Source of the DNA: Candidatus Gastranaerophilales bacterium
GTDB lineage: Bacteria > Cyanobacteriota > Vampirovibrionia > Gastranaerophilales > Gastranaerophilaceae
Direction of reading: 5' to 3'
DNA length: 64,000 nucleotides
Assembly (NCBI GenBank): GCA_944326475.1
Contig: CALVEC010000013.1
Location: 1-64,000 of the forward strand
Shown here: piece after piece, positions 46,728 through 55,498 of the stretch
Layout of the letters: every line of letters begins with the position of its first letter
Numbering within the stretch: position 1 is the first letter of the stretch
Program-made: the position numbers and the translations under genes
Notes under the pieces: generated by a model
The model's input: only the letters and a program-made list of their open reading frames with translations
Told to the model about the DNA's origin: nothing
Database searches by the model: none

Positions 46728-47379
46728 ACCCAAACGCCTGAAAGAACAACTGGATGAATTTGACGCCGCTAATAAAAAAGTAAAATTTACTTTCGGAACA
46801 CTGGTTGTTACCGGATGGTGCGTTTTTCTTATTATCATTGCAACGTTTACCCAGATTGACTTTTCGCACTATATGCCGGGCACTCTGGATCCTCTGAAAG
46901 GCTCGCTGATCACCATTAAACACTATTCATATATTCCGCAGATACCTGTTATACTGTTTATTGCTGCACTTATCGGAAAACGTTTCGGCATCGCGTCTGT
47001 AGTGATATATATACTGCTCGGGCTTACCGTGTTTCCGTTATTTGCTCTTGGCGGCGGAATTACTTACCTTTTTCAGTACAGTTTCGGATACATAATTGCA
47101 TACATACCGGCAATTTTTGTAACCTCTTTTATACTGCAAAACCGGTTTACATACGGAAGAATTGCTAAAGCAGCGCTGTTTGGAGTTTTGACTATACATA
47201 TAATAGGCATTTTTTATCTGGTTTTAATGGCAATTATATACAAAGACCCGTTCTCAAATGTTATCGGCTGGATATCTATGCAAAGCGGAATAAAAATAAT
47301 ATATGATTATATCTTCGGATTTCTTGCAATTCTTATTGCAAAACCGGTAAGATATATTCTCTGGCTTTCTATGGCATAA
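46720..47379 (+). CDS. bioY: BioY-type biotin transporter
   Basis: A 219-residue membrane protein of the BioY family, the substrate-binding component of biotin uptake (alone or with an ECF module). Six hydrophobic helices are visible. The conserved loop-helix FALGGGITYLFQYSFGYIIA and YIPAIFVTSFILQ match the BioY biotin site region. The N-terminal 30 residues are charged and longer than usual. It is coupled to rimI and lies about 2 kb from accB. No EcfA/EcfT genes are in this window. Confidence 0.83.
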   Translation: MDKPKRLKEQLDEFDAANKKVKFTFGTLVVTGWCVFLIIIATFTQIDFSHYMPGTLDPLKGSLITIKHYSYIPQIPVILFIAALIGKRFGIASVVIYILLGLTVFPLFALGGGITYLFQYSFGYIIAYIPAIFVTSFILQNRFTYGRIAKAALFGVLTIHIIGIFYLVLMAIIYKDPFSNVIGWISMQSGIKIIYDYIFGFLAILIAKPVRYILWLSMA

Positions 47380-47411
47380 AAAAAGAACCTCTTACGAGGC
47401 TCTTTCTTTTT
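47380..47411. terminator. Terminator between bioY and the DivIVA-like gene
   Basis: AAAGAACCTC/GAGGCTCTTT stem with one mismatch and flanking A and T runs, between convergent genes. Confidence 0.7.
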
Positions 47412-47421
47412 AATTTCTTTT

Positions 47422-48027
47422 TTATTGCATAGAATAATTTTGTTCATACTCTGCATTTTGGTCATTGTACTGTTCTTGTGATGAACCGTAAGATGCGGCA
47501 GAATCTGTTGATTTGAGTTTTTCAAGATACAGTTGACCGTTTTTAACTATCTGATGAAGCTGGGTTAAATCGTTTTCTATATTGTTTAAAATCTGCTCTG
47601 CATAATTTTCGGCGCCTTCTTTTGTTCTTATAGCCTCATCTTCCGCTTTGATTTTTATATTTTTAGCTTCTTCGATAGTTCTTTCGCGAAGCTCCTGGCA
47701 TTCTGCAAGAACCTGCTCTTTAATCTTTTCAGCCTCCTGATGAACCTGGCTTAAAAGTTCGGATTCCGAAAGGATTCTTTCAGCTTCGTTTCTGGCGTCC
47801 ATTATAATTCTTTCAGCACGCTGTTGTGCTTCAATCTGGATTTCTTCTCGTCTTCTTAAAAGTGACTCAGCTTCTTTTATATCTTCAGGTATTGACGCGT
47901 CAATTCTGTCCAAAATACCTTCCATATCAGAACTCTTTATCGTCACGAACCCGGGGATAATATGCCAGCCTTTATCTAATAAAAAATTAGCTCTACCTAA
48001 AAGTTCTTTAATTCTAAGCTGTGTCAT
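47422..48027 (-). CDS. DivIVA-like / coiled-coil protein
   Basis: A 201-residue protein, mostly coiled coil from about 55 to 160 (LLRRREEIQIEAQQRAERII, EAEKIKEQVLAECQELRER). It looks like the DivIVA-related or ATP-synthase-b-like proteins that often follow coaD. The N-terminus lacks the classic DivIVA FxxxxxGY motif I would expect, and the C-terminus is a Gln/Asn/Tyr-rich tail. No membrane helix is seen. coaD is 42 bp upstream on the same strand. A role in pole marking or wall growth is inference. Confidence 0.7.
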   Translation of the reverse strand: MTQLRIKELLGRANFLLDKGWHIIPGFVTIKSSDMEGILDRIDASIPEDIKEAESLLRRREEIQIEAQQRAERIIMDARNEAERILSESELLSQVHQEAEKIKEQVLAECQELRERTIEEAKNIKIKAEDEAIRTKEGAENYAEQILNNIENDLTQLHQIVKNGQLYLEKLKSTDSAASYGSSQEQYNDQNAEYEQNYSMQ

Positions 48028-48069
48028 CTCTAATTTACCTTTCTTATAGTTTATTGTTATAATCTTTTA

Positions 48070-48546
48070 TTATTGCAGACGACTTTGAAAATATTCTGCC
48101 ACACACGGAGGGACAAATTTTGAAATATCACCGCCCCATTTTGCTATTTCTTTAACAGTGCTTGAAGAAATAAAATTGTATTTTGGTTTGGTTATCAAAA
48201 ACACTGTGGTAATTTCAGGCGCGAGAGCGTTGTTTGTCTGAGACAACTGCATTTCATATTCAAAGTCAGAAACCGCTCTGAGTCCTCGTATAAGAACTTC
48301 GCAGCCTTTTTGTCTTGCATAATCAATCGTCAATCCGTCAAAACTGTCTACTTCGACATTGTTGTATTCGGAGACCGATTCTTTTATCAGTTTTACCCTG
48401 TCTTCCGTAGGAAGAAAACCGTGCTTTGCGTCGTTCTGCAAAACCGCAATAATTACCCTGTCGAACATTTTTGATGCTTTGTCTAAAACATCAAGATGTC
48501 CTTTTGTTATCGGGTCAAAACTTCCGGGATATATTGCTGTTTTCAT
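48070..48546 (-). CDS. coaD: Phosphopantetheine adenylyltransferase
   Basis: Penultimate step of coenzyme A synthesis: adds AMP to 4'-phosphopantetheine. The 158 residues have the nucleotidyltransferase signature IYPGSFDPITKGHLDVL, the VDSFDGLTIDYA and LIRGLRAVSDFEYEMQL blocks, and the ISSSTVKEIAKWGGDIS end. Length and motifs are standard. AAGGAT precedes the ATG. Confidence 0.97.
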   Translation of the reverse strand: MKTAIYPGSFDPITKGHLDVLDKASKMFDRVIIAVLQNDAKHGFLPTEDRVKLIKESVSEYNNVEVDSFDGLTIDYARQKGCEVLIRGLRAVSDFEYEMQLSQTNNALAPEITTVFLITKPKYNFISSSTVKEIAKWGGDISKFVPPCVAEYFQSRLQ

Positions 48547-48892
48547 CAGTCGGAATCCTTATTTAAAAGATTGAAATAAAATATAAAAATATATTATATT
48601 TCCACAATATAATTATATAATTCTCAAATAAAAATGTTACGATTTCACCGGCAATTATTTTATTTTGTTACAAATCAATACAATTTCAGACCGGAGTAAA
48701 GTATTGATATAACAAAAATTTTGCGGGTTTCAGATTAAAAATAAAAATGAATATGTTATTAACATGTTGTAATAATTAAAATATTTTTGGTGTTTAGCCT
48801 CAAATACAGAGGGTTCGTTTTTAAAGGAACTTGTTTTATATGTTTTTTTTTTGTTATAATGATTTCAAAATACTCTATGAGGGGTTTTGGGT
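48547..48892. other. AT-rich 346-bp intergenic region
   Basis: It contains the short leader of coaD on the minus strand, several TATAAT-like hexamers near 48590-48620, and the glycosyltransferase promoter at its right end. I find no RNA gene, repeat or convincing short coding frame. Confidence 0.5.
48831..48860 (+). promoter_or_regulatory. Promoter of the glycosyltransferase-rlmD operon
   Basis: TTGTTT (48831-48836), 18-bp spacer, TATAAT (48855-48860), about 32 bp before the TTG start. A GAGGGG ribosome site lies between. Confidence 0.6.
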
Positions 48893-50239
48893 TTGATAGA
48901 AAGAATTGTTTTACTATTATTTATAATATTTTTATGGGCGTTCTTGTTCATATTTCAGAATTTTATGTCCACATTCTGGGCAATAGTCTTTCTTTGCGCA
49001 TTTATGCTTTCCTACGTTGTGTACATGCAGATTGCATTAAAACACAGAAAAAGGCGGTTAAAGAAAAAGCCCGAGGAATTAAATTACAATTACAAACCGT
49101 TTGTTTCAGTGATGATTCCTTCACACAACGAACAAGAAGTTATCGAAAAAACAGTTGAAAACATATTGCAGATGACTTATGAAAAATACGAAGTCATTGT
49201 GATAGACGACAGAAGCACGGATAATACAGCAGAAAAGCTCAAAGAGCTTGAACAAAAATACGACAAGGTTAAGGCTTTAATCAGAGACAAAGATGCATTT
49301 CCGGGAAAATCAGCTGTATTAAATGATGCAATGAAAATTGCAAAAGGCGAGGCTGTCCTTGTTTTTGACGCTGATGCAAGGGTTGATAAAGATTTTCTTA
49401 CCAATCTTATTCCCCATCTCGAAAAAGACGATGTCGGCGCAGTTCAGGCAAGAAAAATAATTATAAACCGTGATGAAAACTTTCTTACAAGATGTCAGGA
49501 TAATGAATACGCTCTGGATACCCATTTGCAGGTCGGCAGAGACGCAGTTAAAGGCGCTGTTGAACTCAGAGGAAACGGGGAACTTATTAAAAGAGAAGCA
49601 TTAGAAGATATAAACGGCTGGAATAACTATACGATTACCGATGACCTTGATATGTCGACAAGACTACATATAAAAGGGTGGGACGTTAGATTTTGTCCTA
49701 ATGTCTGTGTTTATGAAGAAGGAGTTGTAAAATTCCTGCCGCTATTAAAACAAAGACGCCGCTGGATAGAGGGTAGTATAAGAAGATATTTAGAACATTT
49801 TTGGGGCGTATTATTTTCAAAAGATATGTCATTACACGTAAGTATAGACATGGTCGCCTATATTACTGAATTTTTACTTCCGTTCTGGCTTATTTCAGAA
49901 ATTTGCTTTCAGGCATTTAAGTATGTAAAAGACGCACCAAACGGTATACTTTCATCTTTGATAGTTGCCGTGGCTGTTTGTATATTTTTTATTATCGGGC
50001 TTATTTACAGTTCCAGAAAATACAATAAACTATCAAGGTGGGAATCCTTAAAACAATCCGTTCAAACCGGTATATATCTTGTCGGAGTATGGTTCCCGCT
50101 GGTTGTTATTATTGTATTTAAAATTATTTTTTGCAAAAAAACAATGGACTGGGGCAAAACAGTTCATGGTGTAACAAACAATGATAAAAAACAAAGTCCG
50201 GAAGATGATAAAGAAAAACAAATGGCGGAAACTGTTTAA
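48893..50239 (+). CDS. Membrane family 2 glycosyltransferase (PgaC/cellulose synthase-like)
   Basis: A processive-type GT2 enzyme of 448 residues. Two N-terminal membrane helices, a cytoplasmic GT-A domain and two to three C-terminal helices are seen. The domain has VSVMIPSHNEQEVIEKTVEN, VIDDRSTDNT, the DxD in VFDADARVD, the TDD of NYTITDDLDMS and the QxxRW signature QRRRW. These are shared by synthases of poly-N-acetylglucosamine, cellulose and hyaluronan; the product is unknown. I placed the start at TTG 48893, because GAGGGG is 8 nt before it and only 2 nt before the alternative TTG at 48887. The rlmD start follows the stop directly. Confidence 0.88.
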   Translation: MIERIVLLLFIIFLWAFLFIFQNFMSTFWAIVFLCAFMLSYVVYMQIALKHRKRRLKKKPEELNYNYKPFVSVMIPSHNEQEVIEKTVENILQMTYEKYEVIVIDDRSTDNTAEKLKELEQKYDKVKALIRDKDAFPGKSAVLNDAMKIAKGEAVLVFDADARVDKDFLTNLIPHLEKDDVGAVQARKIIINRDENFLTRCQDNEYALDTHLQVGRDAVKGAVELRGNGELIKREALEDINGWNNYTITDDLDMSTRLHIKGWDVRFCPNVCVYEEGVVKFLPLLKQRRRWIEGSIRRYLEHFWGVLFSKDMSLHVSIDMVAYITEFLLPFWLISEICFQAFKYVKDAPNGILSSLIVAVAVCIFFIIGLIYSSRKYNKLSRWESLKQSVQTGIYLVGVWFPLVVIIVFKIIFCKKTMDWGKTVHGVTNNDKKQSPEDDKEKQMAETV

Positions 50240-51607
50240 ATGAATATTAACGATGAATTGGAGCTGATTATCGACAAACTCGTTTATGAGGGAGCTTCAC
50301 TTGCAAAATATAACGGTATACCTGTTTTTGTGGAAGGCGGCTGCCCCGGCGACGTTGTTAAAGCCAAAATTCTTAAGATAAATAAAAACTATATAAAAGC
50401 TAAAATCACAGAAATATTAACGCCATCTTCACACCGTGTAAAACCGTTTTGCCCGATACATAATGTTTGCGGAGGCTGCGGCTGGCAATATATAGACTAT
50501 GATTTTCAACTTGCACAAAAAAGGAATATAGTTGAAGAAACGATAAAAAAAATTACCGGTGAGTCTATTGAAATAAAACCGGTTATACCAAGTCCCCAAA
50601 CAAGGGAATTCCGCTGCAAATTGCAGTATCCATGCACTCAAACAAAAGTATCAAAACGTCTCATCGCCGGTTATTATAAAAAAGGAACACATGAAATAGT
50701 AAATGTAAAATATTGCCCCATTCAACCTAAGATAATCGGGAAAATACTTGAATTTATCAGATTGAAAGTTTCAGAATTTTCAATTAGCGCTTATGACGAA
50801 AAAAGACACAAAGGAGAGTTGAGACACTTAATTTTCAGATACAGCAAATCCGAAAACACGTGTCTTATTATATTTGTTGTAAACGACAATAAACTGACTG
50901 ACAAGTTCAAAAAGCTTGCCAAGACAGTTATGGATGAGTTTGCCCATGTAGTTGGCTGCTGTATAAACTACAACATGGAAAAAACAAACCTTATTATGTC
51001 GAATGACACAAGAAAAATACAGGGTGAAAATTTTTATTATGAAAAAATCGGAGATATAACATACAGAATCAGTGCAAACAGCTTTTTTCAGGTGAATATA
51101 GGCTCCGCCGAAAATATATTTAACACTGTAAAAAAAATAATTGAAGAAAACTATGAAAAGCCGAAAATTCTTGATGCTTATTCAGGCGTTTCAAGCTTCG
51201 GACTGTGGCTTAAGGATACGGCACAATCTGTTACATGTGTTGAAGAAGCACCTTCCTCATCAAAAGACGCCATAGAAAACGTAAAACTCAATAACGCACA
51301 GAATTTTACCATCTTAAACGGCGACGCAAAACAGATATTTAAAGACCTTATAGATAATGGGGAATTATTCGACGTGACAGTGCTTGACCCGCCGAGAAAG
51401 GGCTGTGAGAAAGAATCTTTGGATATTGCAATTAAATTAACCTCAAAAGCTATCATTTATGTAAGCTGCAACCCTTCTACCCTCGCCAGGGATTTGAAAT
51501 ACCTTCATGAAAACGGGTTCAGCACAAAATATATTCAGCCGGTTGATATGTTTTGTCACTCATATCACATTGAGTCTATAGCCTGGCTTGAAAAGAAGAA
51601 TTGTTAA
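50240..51607 (+). CDS. rlmD: RlmD/TrmA-family RNA uracil-C5 methyltransferase
   Basis: SAM-dependent methyltransferase making m5U in 23S rRNA (or tRNA). The N-terminal TRAM domain covers about 1-60. An iron-sulfur cluster motif CPIHNVCGGCGWQYIDY follows. The methyltransferase domain has ILDAYSGVSSFGLWL (SAM loop), VTVLDPPRKGC (active-site region) and the nucleophile Cys in IYVSCNPSTLARDL. At 455 residues it fits the RumA/RlmD/RlmCD group; the exact target base cannot be decided from sequence alone. It starts immediately after the glycosyltransferase stop. Confidence 0.9.
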   Translation: MNINDELELIIDKLVYEGASLAKYNGIPVFVEGGCPGDVVKAKILKINKNYIKAKITEILTPSSHRVKPFCPIHNVCGGCGWQYIDYDFQLAQKRNIVEETIKKITGESIEIKPVIPSPQTREFRCKLQYPCTQTKVSKRLIAGYYKKGTHEIVNVKYCPIQPKIIGKILEFIRLKVSEFSISAYDEKRHKGELRHLIFRYSKSENTCLIIFVVNDNKLTDKFKKLAKTVMDEFAHVVGCCINYNMEKTNLIMSNDTRKIQGENFYYEKIGDITYRISANSFFQVNIGSAENIFNTVKKIIEENYEKPKILDAYSGVSSFGLWLKDTAQSVTCVEEAPSSSKDAIENVKLNNAQNFTILNGDAKQIFKDLIDNGELFDVTVLDPPRKGCEKESLDIAIKLTSKAIIYVSCNPSTLARDLKYLHENGFSTKYIQPVDMFCHSYHIESIAWLEKKNC

Positions 51608-51695
51608 TAAATGTAAATATTACACTTTGCTATTCTAAAGTTTCAACCAAAAACTTCCGATATACTAAACAGTTAGCAAGTAAGGAATTTTTCTC

Positions 51696-53657
51696 ATGGG
51701 TGAAATAAAAAAGATTAATTTAAATATTTCCGATTTAAAGCAGTCAGAAAAGGAAATTAAAGATAAAAAAGAAGATTTTACAAAGCTCACAGAAGCATTA
51801 AACGGCGGGTTGGTGCAAGGCGGAGATACTATACAGATTTATAGCTACAGGCTTGATGGTATGAAGATGACCACCGTGAATGAAAATGAACAAATCGCCG
51901 GTAAATTACATGAACAAATCAACGGAATAAGCTTAAAAAATAACACAATAAAAGAATTGAAAAAAATAACACCGGAAAACGTACTGGATGTTATTAATGA
52001 ATATGACAAAATGAGTCCGCAGAAGTCACTGGTAGATGCGCTTTTTAGTGAATGGGGAATGGATAGAAATTCTATAAAAACATATCTGCTTAAACCTTTA
52101 ACGGAACAGGCGCAAAAACTTGGTGTGGAAAATCTCTCAGATTTGAACAGTCTTAACAGTAATGCAGAAATAAAAGAAACGGCAGGTCGGCTGATAAAAC
52201 AGTTAAATGCTATTCAAAGAACATCAAATGCACAAAGAACAGAAGAAACACAAGATTCAGCAGATTCTGAGCAGCCTTTTCCTGACGAACTAAATCCAAA
52301 TGATTACACTGTTGAAAGCTTAAGAAAAAAGTATCCGCCTGACAAATACCTGGTTCAGGAGAGCAGTTATGAAGGCTTGACAGTCAGGGATAAAACGACA
52401 CAAAAACTTGTCTTGAAAGTACATAAAGACTCTAAAGGAACATATATAACTAAATATAACGAAAAAGGCAAAGAAGAAAGTTTTGCTAACTATGACGAAA
52501 ATAATCAGCTAAGATTTTATGATGTCAAAGGCAAAAGACACTTTCCGATAGCTGACAAACTTTATGATGATATTTACGCCAGAAATGCTATGGGACTTCC
52601 CACTACGGGAAAAGATATAGATAAACACATATCAATGATTACTCCGGAAAATGTCTTGGATGTAATGTCTGCATATGCTAAAAAGTCCGGAGGACAAGGT
52701 CTTATAGACGCAATTATGAAAGAATACGGGCTTCCTGCGCAAAAAAGAGCTGAGCTTGTTTCCCATATTACTAATGCGTATATTGAATATGCAAAAAGCA
52801 AAGGTGTTTACACAGATGATATACAGGATAGAATTACCCAGAATATAAACTATGAAAGACGAAAAGTCGGTCCTATGAACGGCAAAAATATCGAGGAGAA
52901 TCTTGAATTGCTCGATGTCAGAATCACAAAAAGTTCATTTAGCCAGGAAAAAATAGCACCTAACGGAAAAATAGATGCAGATTTTGCCCAGGGTGGAGTC
53001 GGTGACTGCTGGCTTTTAGGGGCAATAAAAGCCGCGGCAAATCATCCCGAAGCAAGTAAAATGCTTGATGATTTAGTTTCTGTAGATGCAAACGGCAACG
53101 TTATTGTCGAATTAAAAGGTCCGGGTAAAAAGTATATAATAACGCAGGAAGAACTGTACGGTTCTAATGAACTGGCTACAGGTGATATGGATGCCAGAGC
53201 AATCGAAATAGCAGTGAACAAATATTTCCATGATGAATATGAGCATAGCTGGGACCCTCACAAAAGAAACGATATCGGTGAAGGCGGACAGAGCGCTATG
53301 GCGTTTGAGGTTCTTTTTGGAAAAGGCGGCAAAAACTATGTAGATGAAAGTATCTACGGAAATATATATGATATTTTATTCACAGTGAACAACTCTCTTA
53401 TTGAAAAAATTAAAAAAGGAAAAGCAATAGCTGTTGCTTCAGTCACTTCAGCATTAAAATTTACGCCTTTGAAAGAAGGGGTGGACGAAAAAGGTGAAAG
53501 TGTTGACATAGTAGAAAACCATGCCTATTCAGTAGTGGATGCCGATGACAAATATGTGTATCTTGTAAACCCCTGGGATACATCAAAAGTCATCAAAATG
53601 ACTCATGAAGATTTTAAAGATACATTTAACAGTGTAGATGTTCTTGATATGGAATAA
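51696..53657 (+). CDS. Calpain-like cysteine protease (C2 fold) with duplicated N-terminal repeats
   Basis: A 653-residue protein with a C-terminal calpain-type domain. The nucleophile Cys438 is in AQGGVGDCWLLGAIKAA, His609 in VENHAYSVVDAD, and Asn625 in VYLVNPWDTS, so the catalytic triad looks complete. The DARAIEIAVNKYF and SAMAFEVLFGKGG helices also match the family. The N-terminal half holds two copies of an ITPENVLDV unit of about 50 residues (from 91 and from 315) around an Asp/Glu-rich spacer. No signal peptide or membrane helix is seen. AAGGA precedes the ATG. Bacterial calpain-like proteases are rare and mostly uncharacterised, so the target is unknown. Confidence 0.88.
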   Translation: MGEIKKINLNISDLKQSEKEIKDKKEDFTKLTEALNGGLVQGGDTIQIYSYRLDGMKMTTVNENEQIAGKLHEQINGISLKNNTIKELKKITPENVLDVINEYDKMSPQKSLVDALFSEWGMDRNSIKTYLLKPLTEQAQKLGVENLSDLNSLNSNAEIKETAGRLIKQLNAIQRTSNAQRTEETQDSADSEQPFPDELNPNDYTVESLRKKYPPDKYLVQESSYEGLTVRDKTTQKLVLKVHKDSKGTYITKYNEKGKEESFANYDENNQLRFYDVKGKRHFPIADKLYDDIYARNAMGLPTTGKDIDKHISMITPENVLDVMSAYAKKSGGQGLIDAIMKEYGLPAQKRAELVSHITNAYIEYAKSKGVYTDDIQDRITQNINYERRKVGPMNGKNIEENLELLDVRITKSSFSQEKIAPNGKIDADFAQGGVGDCWLLGAIKAAANHPEASKMLDDLVSVDANGNVIVELKGPGKKYIITQEELYGSNELATGDMDARAIEIAVNKYFHDEYEHSWDPHKRNDIGEGGQSAMAFEVLFGKGGKNYVDESIYGNIYDILFTVNNSLIEKIKKGKAIAVASVTSALKFTPLKEGVDEKGESVDIVENHAYSVVDADDKYVYLVNPWDTSKVIKMTHEDFKDTFNSVDVLDME

Positions 53658-53659
53658 AG

Positions 53660-53687
53660 AAAACCGGAACCCGTCGCAGAGTTCCGG
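53660..53687 (-). terminator. Terminator of the RpoD-type sigma gene
   Basis: CCGGAAC/GTTCCGG stem with a 10-nt loop. On the minus strand it is followed by TTTTCTTT. It lies right after the calpain stop and may also slow plus-strand readthrough, though no T run follows there. Confidence 0.6.
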
Positions 53688-53732
53688 CAATAGCGTCACT
53701 AAGGAGTTTATGACTTCGACCGGTGCAAAACC

Positions 53733-54686
53733 TCAATTCAGATACTCTTTTAAGTGGTGAACCTGTTGCTTTTCCTTGAGTTTTCTCAATGCTATATTTT
53801 CAATCTGTCTTATTCTTTCTTTAGAAAATCCCATTTTATTTCCGATTTCTTCAAGTGTTTTTTTATTTTCGCCATCAAGTCCAAACCGCCCTATAAGTAT
53901 CTTTTTTTCCCTCTCATTCAATATATCAAGCATGGACATAATATCCCGATACAAAAAGTCTGACTGGATAGCAGAATCCGGTGCCTTGTAACTCTCATCC
54001 GCAACATAATCTTCAAGCACCAAATCTTCGGCAATAGGTGTATCAAGGCTTACGGGGTCTTTAAAGATAGCGTTTTTTATATTAAATAATTTTTTCCGGC
54101 TCAATTTTAAACGCTCTCCCATTTCCTCGTCCGTCGGTTCTCTGCCCAATTCCGCAGCCATATCTGCAGCAGTTTTTTTGTACAATCTTATCTTATCTGC
54201 CATATGTACAGGGATTCGTATTGTTCTTGAATGATTTGATATTGCACGTACAATTGACTGTTTTATCCACCAGGTTGCATAGGTGCTGAATTTGAATCCA
54301 CGTTTGTAATCAAACTTCTCCGCAGCCTTGATTAACCCCATAGAACCCTCCTGCACCAAATCCATAAACAACACGCCCTGTCCTATATATTTTTTTGCAA
54401 TACTCACAACAAGCCGCAAATTTGCCTGTATAAGTTTTTTCTTTGCTACATCTGCTTCTTTACCTGTTCCTTCTTTTATTGTTTGCCCGAGAAGTCTTTC
54501 GTCTTCTGCTTTTAGAAGCTTTATTCTGCCTATATCTTTTAAATAGTTTTGTAAAACATCATTTTTCTTAACAATAGTATTGAAAGTAGCTTCTTCAGAT
54601 TCCTCCTGTTCAAAAATAAATTCCCTCTCATATTTATCATCCAAATCTATTTCTTCTGCAGTGTATCCGTTAGCAAGTCCTCTCAT
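53733..54686 (-). CDS. RpoD/SigA-type sigma factor
   Basis: A sigma-70 group 1 or 2 factor of 317 residues with no long region 1.1. Region 1.2 ([15 protein letters not shown]), region 2 ([60 protein letters not shown]), region 3 ([23 protein letters not shown]) and region 4 ([35 protein letters not shown]) are all present. The short N-terminus and acidic EEAT head suggest a group 2 factor or a compact housekeeping one; neighbours do not settle it. The gene is flanked by its own terminator. Confidence 0.93.
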   Translation of the reverse strand: MRGLANGYTAEEIDLDDKYEREFIFEQEESEEATFNTIVKKNDVLQNYLKDIGRIKLLKAEDERLLGQTIKEGTGKEADVAKKKLIQANLRLVVSIAKKYIGQGVLFMDLVQEGSMGLIKAAEKFDYKRGFKFSTYATWWIKQSIVRAISNHSRTIRIPVHMADKIRLYKKTAADMAAELGREPTDEEMGERLKLSRKKLFNIKNAIFKDPVSLDTPIAEDLVLEDYVADESYKAPDSAIQSDFLYRDIMSMLDILNEREKKILIGRFGLDGENKKTLEEIGNKMGFSKERIRQIENIALRKLKEKQQVHHLKEYLN

Positions 54687-54834
54687 TGCCTAAAAACCTC
54701 ATCCTCTCTCAATTCAGAAATACAAATCTTTTTATCTATGGACGCACGATGTTTAAAAAAGTTTCCGTTATGTTACATTTGCTTTATTTTTTTACGGATA
54801 TATATTATTATTAAAGGGAAAAGCGGAGGTTTCG

Positions 54835-55488
54835 ATGTTTAGTAAAGAAAAAATTCTTGAAATTTTGAATCAGGAAGATACATATATTGACAATTTTATA
54901 CTCGAAGCCTTTATTAAAAATTGGAAAATAGATCCGATTTATGAAGATGCTCAGGGAGTTGAGTATTTTGACGAGATGGCTATTGAAAAAATCAGAAACG
55001 GTTTAAAACAGAAAGCTCCGTCTAAGATTAATGTCATTGACAAGAATACAATAAAACCTGTGGATATGTCTGTAGAAGCACCTATGGAGGATTATGAAAC
55101 ACAAACTGATATATCAACTCCTGTCCATATACCGCAAGAAATTGTAAAACAAGAAGAAGAACATGTTGAATTGCCTATTGAGGTTAAAAAGCGTGTTGAT
55201 AACGAATTGCAAAATGTTACAATTGATATCTCTAACCAGACTCTTGCAATTCTCGCTGAATCTATTGCAAAAAAAATCACCTCCGATGTCGCTGATTTTA
55301 TAAAAAAAACGGATTTCACGGACGGTGCCGTTCAGCTCGGTGAATACAAGAAAGACAATGAAATTCTTACACAAAAAATTGATGAGCTTATGACTGACAA
55401 CAAAATTCTTGTTCAGAGAATAGAAGAACTGGAAAAAGAAAATCAGGCATTCAACAAAGTTTTCGGTAATATTTATTTAAAGAGCTGA
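54835..55488 (+). CDS. Unknown protein with MerR-like N-terminus and coiled-coil end
   Basis: A 217-residue protein. The N-terminal 60 residues (YIDNFILEAFIKNWKIDPIY, then EDAQGVEYFDEMAIEKI) resemble the first winged-helix part of MerR-like regulators, but I am not certain. The middle is Glu/Ile-rich and disordered-looking, and a C-terminal coiled coil runs from about 175 to 210 (LTQKIDELMTDNKILVQRIE). GGAGG precedes the ATG. cca follows after 10 bp, so the two are probably co-transcribed. Confidence 0.75.
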   Translation: MFSKEKILEILNQEDTYIDNFILEAFIKNWKIDPIYEDAQGVEYFDEMAIEKIRNGLKQKAPSKINVIDKNTIKPVDMSVEAPMEDYETQTDISTPVHIPQEIVKQEEEHVELPIEVKKRVDNELQNVTIDISNQTLAILAESIAKKITSDVADFIKKTDFTDGAVQLGEYKKDNEILTQKIDELMTDNKILVQRIEELEKENQAFNKVFGNIYLKS

Positions 55489-55498
55489 TGTATTAATT

